Part shown: positions 1-5,216 of the stretch, in pieces | How positions within the stretch are numbered: the stretch's first letter is position 1 | Layout of the letters: each line of letters begins with the position of its first letter | From: Flavobacterium sp. UBA6195 | GTDB lineage: Bacteria; Bacteroidota; Bacteroidia; Flavobacteriales; Flavobacteriaceae | Reading direction: 5' to 3' | NCBI RefSeq assembly: GCF_002422095.1 | Contig: NZ_DITB01000064.1 | Coordinates: 1 to 5,216, forward strand | DNA: 5,216 nucleotides | The notes under the pieces: generated by a model | The model's database searches: none | What the model was told of the DNA's origin: nothing | Seen by the model: only the letters and a program-made list of their open reading frames with translations | Position numbers and translations under genes: made by a program

Positions 1-2024
1 ATAGTTAATTTGTTGCCTTTTACTTCGGCTTTGCTTACAAAGCTTCCTGTTTCGTTTTCCACTTTTACATTTAATTTTTCTAAACCACTAACAGTAAATC
101 CTTCTGGTATATCTAAATTGATTGTGTATTCAAAAGAACGAGGAAAACTGGTGTAAATATTATTGGTTCTTTCATGTTCTTTTTCTTCAATATCTATTTG
201 TGAACTAATGAATTTTCCAATATCTAAAATATAATTATTTCCTGCTTTTTTGATGAAATTTGAAGTAATATTGAACTTTTCTGAGATTACTAATGGCTCG
301 TTAATGCCGAATCTTCCTGTTTTTTCTACTTTTAATTCGTGTTTGTCAACTTTTATGTCGTATTCTTCTTCAATTTCCTTTTTGAATTTTTCAACCTGAT
401 TTTGTTTGAATTTTTCAATTAATGCAGCATATTCTTTTTTGTATTTATCTTTATCTTTTTGCTTTCTAACCATGTCTAAAACAGGGCTTGTTCCATATTT
501 TTCATAATCTTCATTAATATAATCATAGAAGAAAATTTTACTATTGTGTTCAAATTCTTTATTGTGACCATATAAAGAAGAAATTTTTGTAGCATTTGCA
601 GTTGAAAAATCAGAAGCTATTGAAAGATTAGTAGTTACTTTTGTAATATTGTCTTTATAAGTTAGCCCAGGAAGTGTTATTTCTTCAATATCACTTACTT
701 TTTTGCTTTTCGAAACTTTTAATGCATAAGCTTTTGTGTTTTCTAAAGAACTATCAAATTGATTTGGGATAGAAAAGGGATCAAAAATTCCAAAAAAGAT
801 TGGTTTCTCTGTGTTTACTTTAAGAAGAATTCTTATGTTTTCCTGAATCAATACATCACTTATAGGTCCATTTTCTTTTCCTGTAGCAACTATAATGTCA
901 AATTCTATTTTTTGTTTTTTAAGAAATTGCATGAAATAATTAATGAATTGTTCCTCTCTTGTAAAGAAAACAGGATCGTAGCCATAAAGTCCAAAAGGAT
1001 TCATGATTTTGGCATCATTTATTACAAAAGCTTCAATGTATCTTGTGTAAAATTGATGACGCATAAAGTAATAGACAGCATTTACTTTTTCTTCGTTTGA
1101 ATTGAATTTTTTTCCTTTTAAAAAGTCTTCTACATCATTTAAATTTCCTGCAGGAAAAAATTTTGAATCATAATAATTAAAAATATCTTCTTTAGTAACC
1201 GTTTTTTTAATGATATTTTCTTTTTCTGGTAAAAACGCAGCGGCTCTTTGCTCGAATTTCCCCGAACGAGCAAAATATACTTGAAATTTATAACACGGAA
1301 GTTCTACTAATGGCAAAAACCATCTTGGAAAATCGTTCTTAGGGATATCAGTTGCAATAATTTCATATTTACGTTCACCACTTTTTTCTAACGGAATTTG
1401 TTTTAATTCAGGTCCGTTGTTGTAGGTGTTGAAGTTAACAAAGAAATCATTTTCTGTTTGAAAAGTTAATTTGTAGTTTAATATAGGATAATTATCGCCA
1501 AGTGTTCGCTCTACAGCATCAAATCCAAACTCATAAGTTGAACTAAAGGTTTCGGTACTGTAATTATAGAAATCAATAATATCACCAATTTCTAGGTTAG
1601 GAACGGCAACTTTTTTTTCCTTATCAACACTCACAGCTTCTTTTTCTGTATTTATGATATTTTCAGTTCCGTTTGGTTTTATAACTTTTATACCAACAAC
1701 AGTTTTTATAAGTGCTCCATATCTTGGATTTGATTTTTCAGAATAACTAAATTCTGAGAAGCTTGTAACAGCAGCTTGATCATTAAGTTTTACTCTTTTT
1801 CTAAAAGCGGCTCTGTAGGTAACGTTTTTACCAAATTTATGAAAATCGTAATCTTCATATTTATAAATTACAACTGCGGATTCATTTTTATATTTATCTG
1901 GAATTGTATTTGCATTTTTATAATTATCATTTTTGCCCCAAAAGAAATCTTTAATTTCATCTTTTGTTTGTGCTTGTGAAAGACTAACCCAAATAAAGGT
2001 TAGTAAAAATAATTTGAATTTCAT
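1..2024 (-). CDS. DUF3857 protein with degenerate transglutaminase-like domain (3' end off window)
   Basis: The frame is open for 674 codons from the ATG at 2022-2024 to the window edge, so the C-terminus is missing. By alignment to the neighbouring paralogue, roughly 35-40 residues are absent. Residues 1-19 form a signal peptide (MKFKLFLLTF, then SQAQ before the likely cut), so the product is exported. Residues ~60-260 resemble DUF3857, including PNLEIGDIIDFY at 142-153. Residues ~310-420 align with a transglutaminase core, but the catalytic triad is not intact: the Cys position falls on TREEQ (355-359), the His position on Asn396, and only an Asp (415, FDPF) remains. The sole cysteine in the visible protein is Cys244, outside the core. 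Residues ~517-566 are a Lys/Glu-rich insertion, followed by a beta-type C-terminal region (IPEGF at 639-643, matching IPEGY in the paralogue). The ATG lies 10 bases past the upstream stop codon, with an A-rich leader and no Shine-Dalgarno, so the two genes are probably co-transcribed. Substrate and role are unknown; a non-enzymatic role is inferred. Confidence 0.92.
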   Translation of the reverse strand, partial: MKFKLFLLTFIWVSLSQAQTKDEIKDFFWGKNDNYKNANTIPDKYKNESAVVIYKYEDYDFHKFGKNVTYRAAFRKRVKLNDQAAVTSFSEFSYSEKSNPRYGALIKTVVGIKVIKPNGTENIINTEKEAVSVDKEKKVAVPNLEIGDIIDFYNYSTETFSSTYEFGFDAVERTLGDNYPILNYKLTFQTENDFFVNFNTYNNGPELKQIPLEKSGERKYEIIATDIPKNDFPRWFLPLVELPCYKFQVYFARSGKFEQRAAAFLPEKENIIKKTVTKEDIFNYYDSKFFPAGNLNDVEDFLKGKKFNSNEEKVNAVYYFMRHQFYTRYIEAFVINDAKIMNPFGLYGYDPVFFTREEQFINYFMQFLKKQKIEFDIIVATGKENGPISDVLIQENIRILLKVNTEKPIFFGIFDPFSIPNQFDSSLENTKAYALKVSKSKKVSDIEEITLPGLTYKDNITKVTTNLSIASDFSTANATKISSLYGHNKEFEHNSKIFFYDYINEDYEKYGTSPVLDMVRKQKDKDKYKKEYAALIEKFKQNQVEKFKKEIEEEYDIKVDKHELKVEKTGRFGINEPLVISEKFNITSNFIKKAGNNYILDIGKFISSQIDIEEKEHERTNNIYTSFPRSFEYTINLDIPEGFTVSGLEKLNVKVENETGSFVSKAEVKGNKLT

Positions 2025-2033
2025 TTTGGATTT

Positions 2034-3941
2034 TTATTTGGTTAAAACAACTTGCTCTGAATAGTTTTTTTGAATTGTTGCATAATGATTTTTCCAATCA
2101 TTAAATTTTGATGACTTTATGATCCCGTTTTTGAATTGAAATTGTTTGGTATAAAATAGTATATTCCCTTTTACTTCATATTTCATTGAAATGGTATAAT
2201 CATCTGTAATTATCGAAATATTTTCAGGCATTTTCGCAACTTTATACCCTTCAGGAATTTGCAAACTAATTGTAATATCATCAAATGATTTATAGCTTAA
2301 TACAAAATCAGTTTTGCGTTCTTTGAAATCGAAAGAATTATATTCTTTATTGTAATTTAAATCTACATATATTTCATTGTCAAATGAAGAAACATGATTG
2401 GCAATGGCAACATCATAATCTAAAGTTAGTTTTTGATCTCTGTTTGATAAATCAGAAGTTGTAATATTGCTTACAGTACAATTTTTATCTTTAGAATTCA
2501 AATACCATTTTAATGCATCTTCTTTTTTATCATTTTTTATGGAGTTGTAATTATACAAAAATGAAGCTCTACTTTCACCTAGATATTCCATTTTTACTTT
2601 TCCTTTTAATGTTTCGTTTTCAATTACATAGTTAATTGTACTTTTTTCTGTGTTTGACGCAGCTTTTTGTACTGGAATTTTATCTAAAATAAACTTATCT
2701 CCATCTTCAATTAATACCTCTTTCCCTTGAATTCTTTGAGCGTATTCTCCAAATGAATTGTATTTTTCGGTTCCGTCTAAGAAGTATTTTTTTCCATCTT
2801 TTAATAAAGCGCAAATCATATGATTGTCTACTGATAAAGAAGGGGTGCTGTAATCATAAACAATATGATTAGTTCCAATCCAACACAATCTAGCGTCAAA
2901 TCCAGCTAATTTTAGCATTTGCTTTGTTAGATTGGCCATTCCTTTACAATCGCCATATCTTTTTTGAAAAACATTTTGAGCATCATCTGGTTTAAATCCT
3001 GCAATTCCGTCTTCAAAAGCTATGTATCTGATGTTATCTTGAACCCAATAGTAGATGTTTTTTATTTTTTCATCATCGTTTTTTGCAGTTGCAGTTAATT
3101 CTTTTACTTTTTCGGCGAAAATTGTAGTATCATCTTTCATTGAATCTACAAGTGATTTGTACCATTTATATAAATCGGAAGTGGTACTAAAAAGTGTTTT
3201 CTTTTCGTTTTTAACCGAAAATGATTTTGCTACAAATAAGATGTGTGGATATAAAAAGCTTGGTCCAGGGCTATAATTTTCTTTTGGATTACCATTTAAA
3301 TTTTCAATGGTGTATGTATAAATTGTAGTTTCAGCATTTTGTGTTACTACTTTTTTTATAGCAAAACCATCAAAGTTAAATTCTTTTATTTCTAAATCTA
3401 ACCATTTTGGAATTTCAATAATTACCTTTTTTTCAATTACTGGAAATTCATCACTAAAATATATGCTTGTAAAATATTTACTGTCTTTGATTTTCTTTTC
3501 CATTTGGTACTTGTAGGTATAGCCCTGAACAGGAAAATCTACTTGCATGAATTTTACACGTGCATCATTATAAAATAAGTCGTTACTTTTATAAAATTCA
3601 TCATTTACATAAAAGTTAGCTTGTTTGTCTGTTTTATATTTTAATGAAAAATTTTCAATGGTAGATTGGCTATCATAAAACTCATATTTCTGAATATCCG
3701 CTCTGTGATTAATATTCATTAATTGTTCTTTTACGCTGTAATTAACTTCAACAAGATCGTTTGTTTTATTAATGTTAAAAGTGACTTTCTCAGTACTGCT
3801 TAAAATTGCAATATCAAATTTGTCATACTTTTCTCTAATAGATTTTGCTGTTTTTATTTCTTCAGGAGATGGATCTGCATTTTTTTGAGCAACAGTCGAA
3901 ATACAAAAGAAAAGGATAAATAATAATGGAGAAATTTTCAT
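2034..3941 (-). CDS. Exported DUF3857 and transglutaminase-like domain protein
   Basis: This is a complete 635-residue protein. Residues 1-19 are a signal peptide (MKISPLLFILFFCISTVAQ), suggesting the periplasm or cell envelope. Residues ~50-250 are a beta-rich DUF3857-type region (FPVQGYTYKYQMEKK at 136-150). Residues ~290-392 are a transglutaminase-like core with the full triad: Cys332 in YGDCKG, His374 in VDNHM and Asp389 in FLDGTE. Trp299 (YYWVQDNIRY) and FKPDDAQNVF before the Cys are typical of the family. A beta-type region (~430-635, with IPEGY at 562-566) ends the protein. In this superfamily such a triad supports thiol chemistry such as peptide or amide cleavage or acyl transfer; the substrate cannot be read from the sequence. 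The ATG is chosen because the signal peptide follows it directly. A terminator separates the gene from its upstream neighbour, and a catalytically degraded paralogue follows immediately, probably in the same operon. Family assignment is firm, the biological role unknown. Confidence 0.95.
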   Translation of the reverse strand: MKISPLLFILFFCISTVAQKNADPSPEEIKTAKSIREKYDKFDIAILSSTEKVTFNINKTNDLVEVNYSVKEQLMNINHRADIQKYEFYDSQSTIENFSLKYKTDKQANFYVNDEFYKSNDLFYNDARVKFMQVDFPVQGYTYKYQMEKKIKDSKYFTSIYFSDEFPVIEKKVIIEIPKWLDLEIKEFNFDGFAIKKVVTQNAETTIYTYTIENLNGNPKENYSPGPSFLYPHILFVAKSFSVKNEKKTLFSTTSDLYKWYKSLVDSMKDDTTIFAEKVKELTATAKNDDEKIKNIYYWVQDNIRYIAFEDGIAGFKPDDAQNVFQKRYGDCKGMANLTKQMLKLAGFDARLCWIGTNHIVYDYSTPSLSVDNHMICALLKDGKKYFLDGTEKYNSFGEYAQRIQGKEVLIEDGDKFILDKIPVQKAASNTEKSTINYVIENETLKGKVKMEYLGESRASFLYNYNSIKNDKKEDALKWYLNSKDKNCTVSNITTSDLSNRDQKLTLDYDVAIANHVSSFDNEIYVDLNYNKEYNSFDFKERKTDFVLSYKSFDDITISLQIPEGYKVAKMPENISIITDDYTISMKYEVKGNILFYTKQFQFKNGIIKSSKFNDWKNHYATIQKNYSEQVVLTK

Positions 3942-3955
3942 GTTGAAATAATTTG

Positions 3956-3985
3956 CAATAATATAAAAAAATAGTTTACATATAA
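3956..3985 (-). promoter_or_regulatory. Weak candidate Bacteroidota promoter for the DUF3857 pair
   Basis: On the minus strand TATTATTG (3963-3956) matches the Bacteroidota -7 consensus TAnnTTTG at all but one position. A TTA (3985-3983) lies 19 bases upstream, where TTG would be expected. The -7 element ends 14 bases before the ATG at 3941, so the leader would be very short. The match is weak and in very AT-rich DNA could be chance. It is listed because the preceding terminator leaves fewer than 50 bases in which a dedicated promoter could lie. Confidence 0.2.
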
Positions 3986-3988
3986 AAA

Positions 3989-4019
3989 TAAAAACTGCCT
4001 TTAGTAAAGACAGTTTTTA
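3989..4019 (-). terminator. Intrinsic terminator of the FG-GAP/UnbV gene
   Basis: The minus-strand transcript can form a hairpin of AAAAACUG UC UUU, loop ACU, AAA GG CAGUUUUU. Every position pairs, one as a U-G wobble, and an outer A-U pair adds to the stem. The run TTTTTATTTTT follows on the 3' side. The hairpin begins 20 bases after the TAA of the upstream gene (4039-4041). On the plus strand the wobble position becomes a C-A mismatch, so the structure is better formed for minus-strand transcription, in agreement with gene direction. Confidence 0.82.
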
Positions 4020-4038
4020 AATTTATCAAAATTGAAGA

Positions 4039-5216
4039 TTATTTTTTTATAAAGTTCTCGGAATATTTATTTCCGTCAGTAGTTTCAATCAAAAGAATAT
4101 AAAATCCTTCTGCTAGATCAGTAATCGAAAATCTAGATTCATTAAGTGTAACATTTTTAACTACTTTCCCTAAAGTAGATATAATAGATACATTTTTAAT
4201 TTCTGAATTTTCAATATTTGTTAATGTTATATTGTCTGAACTTGGATTAGGATATAGCATTATTTTTTTGTCTTCGTTATTTACTAAACTTAATGGACTA
4301 GAACCCTCAATTACAGATAGTGTTTCATTAATATTTGGATTGTTAATTACATCCACAACTCCAGAAGGCCAATTGATAACAATTTGAGAAATTGTAGTAT
4401 GGGTGCCAATTCCAAAATGTGCATTCAAAGAACTCATGTATTTAAAGCCTTCTCCACTTCTGATATCTCTAATTTGTTTTCCAAAAGGGCCATAAATTTC
4501 AACTCTAGCTCCAATTCCATTGCGGTTGCTTTGGATTCCTTGCAATGTAACCTTAACCCAATTATTTCCATTTGGTATTGCGTATCTAACGGTAGTTCCG
4601 TTTAAGATATCTAAAAAACCATCATTGTTTAAGTCTCCAATTGCACCAACACTAATTGCTGTATAATTTGTAGCTTCAAAAACATTATTTCCTTTGTTGA
4701 ACATGATTTTGTTACCACCACCTAATACGTCTACTTTTCCATCATTATCAAAATCGTAAGCCACGTTATCAATGTTAGTTGAAGTATTAGTGTCCCAACC
4801 AGAACCAGTAGTAATATTAGTAAAAGCAGCTGTAGAAGTATCTAAATTATTTCTAAAGAATTTATGTGTACCAGCACTTGCTGTTATTATTACATCCATG
4901 TCGTCATCATTGTCAAAATCGGCTACAGCAGATGACCATGTTTGGATTGGTGTTACATTAATTCCTGCTATTGCTGAAATGTCTGTAAATACTCCATTAC
5001 CATCGTTTCTGTGTAATTCACATGGTGGACCTGAACATTTTGAAATAAACATGTCTAAATCACCATCATTATCAAAATCTGTCCATAAGGATGCATAATT
5101 ACCGCCACTAGGAGTAATTCCTAATGAGTATGCACCAGAAGTACCCGATTGATAATATCCCATATTACCATTCCCATCATTTATATAGTACACATTTGGA
5201 GCCACATCATGGCAAG
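4039..5216 (-). CDS. T9SS-secreted FG-GAP/VCBS repeat protein with ASPIC/UnbV domain (5' end off window)
   Basis: Only the C-terminal ~390 residues are present. The frame stays open through 5216, and the residues before the GTG at 5205 read CHD, continuing a repeat blade, so that GTG is not the real start. Numbering from the GTG, four calcium-loop motifs of the FG-GAP/VCBS type lie at 43-51 (DFDNDGDLD), 96-104 (DFDNDDDMD), 151-159 (DFDNDGKVD) and 191-199 (DLNNDGFLD), with NDGNG turns after some blades. Residues ~214-300 are an ASPIC/UnbV domain (NNWVKVTLQG, SNRNGIGARVEIYG, RSGEGF, HFGIG, INWPSG). Residues ~312-388 are a type A T9SS sorting domain (LYPNPSSDNITL at 317-328, STLGKVV, DLAEGFYIL, final KK). 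The protein is therefore predicted to cross the outer membrane by T9SS and be released or surface-attached, with a calcium-stabilised beta-propeller. Related proteins are often large and linked to adhesion or carbohydrate binding, but this one's ligand cannot be read. A terminator follows directly, so it ends its transcription unit. Confidence 0.94.
   Translation of the reverse strand, partial: CHDVAPNVYYINDGNGNMGYYQSGTSGAYSLGITPSGGNYASLWTDFDNDGDLDMFISKCSGPPCELHRNDGNGVFTDISAIAGINVTPIQTWSSAVADFDNDDDMDVIITASAGTHKFFRNNLDTSTAAFTNITTGSGWDTNTSTNIDNVAYDFDNDGKVDVLGGGNKIMFNKGNNVFEATNYTAISVGAIGDLNNDGFLDILNGTTVRYAIPNGNNWVKVTLQGIQSNRNGIGARVEIYGPFGKQIRDIRSGEGFKYMSSLNAHFGIGTHTTISQIVINWPSGVVDVINNPNINETLSVIEGSSPLSLVNNEDKKIMLYPNPSSDNITLTNIENSEIKNVSIISTLGKVVKNVTLNESRFSITDLAEGFYILLIETTDGNKYSENFIKK
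4609..5079 (-). repeat. Four degenerate coding repeats for FG-GAP/VCBS calcium loops
   Basis: Four related units of the FG-GAP gene encode Asp-rich calcium loops at 5053-5079, 4894-4920, 4729-4755 and 4609-4635. The 17-base plus-strand string ccatcattatcaaaatc occurs identically at 5063-5079 and 4739-4755; the copies at 4904-4920 and 4619-4635 differ at a few bases. Start-to-start spacing is 53, 55 and 40 codons, so the last blade before the UnbV domain is shorter. The repeats reflect protein architecture and are not a DNA-level array. Confidence 0.85.

Noticed and set aside
759..1100. Plus-strand open frame of 113 codons
   Set aside because: It lies antisense within the degenerate transglutaminase core. 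Its product is rich in Phe, Tyr, Lys and Ser as expected from reverse-reading AT-rich coding DNA, with no domain or start signal.
1247..1274. Eight-base inverted repeat (tttgctcg / cgagcaaa) with a 12-base loop
   Set aside because: It lies within a coding region, has no T-run, and a stem of this length is expected by chance in several kilobases of AT-rich DNA.
1776..1979. Plus-strand open frame of 67 codons, Phe/Ile-rich and membrane-like
   Set aside because: It is antisense to the N-terminal part of the second DUF3857 gene. The hydrophobicity comes from reading Lys/Asn-rich codons backwards.
1..2024. Frameshift or pseudogene status for the second DUF3857 gene
   Set aside because: Conceptual translation gives 674 uninterrupted codons that reach the window edge in frame. 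The missing triad residues are substitutions, not damage.
3055..3276. Plus-strand open frame of 73 codons
   Set aside because: It is fully antisense to the complete DUF3857 gene, with no recognisable product.
3888..3941. Possible lipoprotein signal in the complete DUF3857 protein (Cys13 in LFFCIST)
   Set aside because: Residues before the Cys (Phe-Phe) do not fit a lipobox, and the Cys lies within the hydrophobic core. An ordinary signal peptidase I site near residue 19 fits better.
4619..5079. CRISPR-like direct repeats (17 bases recurring)
   Set aside because: The spacing is irregular, the repeats are in frame, and they encode known calcium loops.
4384..5098. Two plus-strand open frames (4384-4605 and 4772-5098)
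   Set aside because: They are antisense to the UnbV domain and the FG-GAP repeats, which are clear coding regions on the minus strand. The Ser/Leu-rich repeats mirror the Asp-rich calcium loops.
5203..5205. GTG as the start codon of the FG-GAP gene
   Set aside because: The frame continues open upstream and encodes more of a repeat blade (CHD before the Val). No signal peptide follows the GTG, although a T9SS protein needs one.

Overview
The window looks like chromosomal DNA from a member of the Flavobacteriaceae (Bacteroidota), probably Flavobacterium or a close relative. The DNA is strongly AT-rich, the starts lack Shine-Dalgarno sequences, one gene ends in a type IX secretion system (T9SS) sorting domain, and two genes belong to the DUF3857/transglutaminase-like family common in this phylum. 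The genus is an inference; no rRNA or marker gene is present.

All three genes are on the minus strand, so transcription runs from high to low coordinates. Positions 4039-5216 hold the C-terminal part of a secreted FG-GAP/VCBS repeat protein with an ASPIC/UnbV domain and a T9SS tail; its N-terminus lies beyond position 5216. A well-formed intrinsic terminator (3989-4019) closes that unit. A short AT-rich gap follows, with at best a weak Bacteroidota-type promoter. Next comes a probable operon of two paralogous exported proteins. The first (2034-3941) is complete, with DUF3857 and transglutaminase-like domains and an intact Cys-His-Asp triad. The second (1-2024) starts 10 bases after the first one's stop codon and runs off the window at position 1.

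The most interesting point is the contrast within this pair. The second protein keeps the fold-level layout of the first, but its transglutaminase-like core has no cysteine at all and the triad His is replaced. It also carries a long, highly charged, probably helical insertion. An active enzyme beside a catalytically dead paralogue suggests a partner or scaffold role, but this is inference. The two operon products carry signal peptides and probably act in the periplasm or cell envelope; the upstream protein is predicted to be exported across the outer membrane by T9SS. Nothing in the window links that protein functionally to the pair.

I saw no RNA genes, mobile elements, CRISPR arrays or integration signatures, and no convincing new multi-gene system. 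No gene-free stretch exceeds 100 bases.
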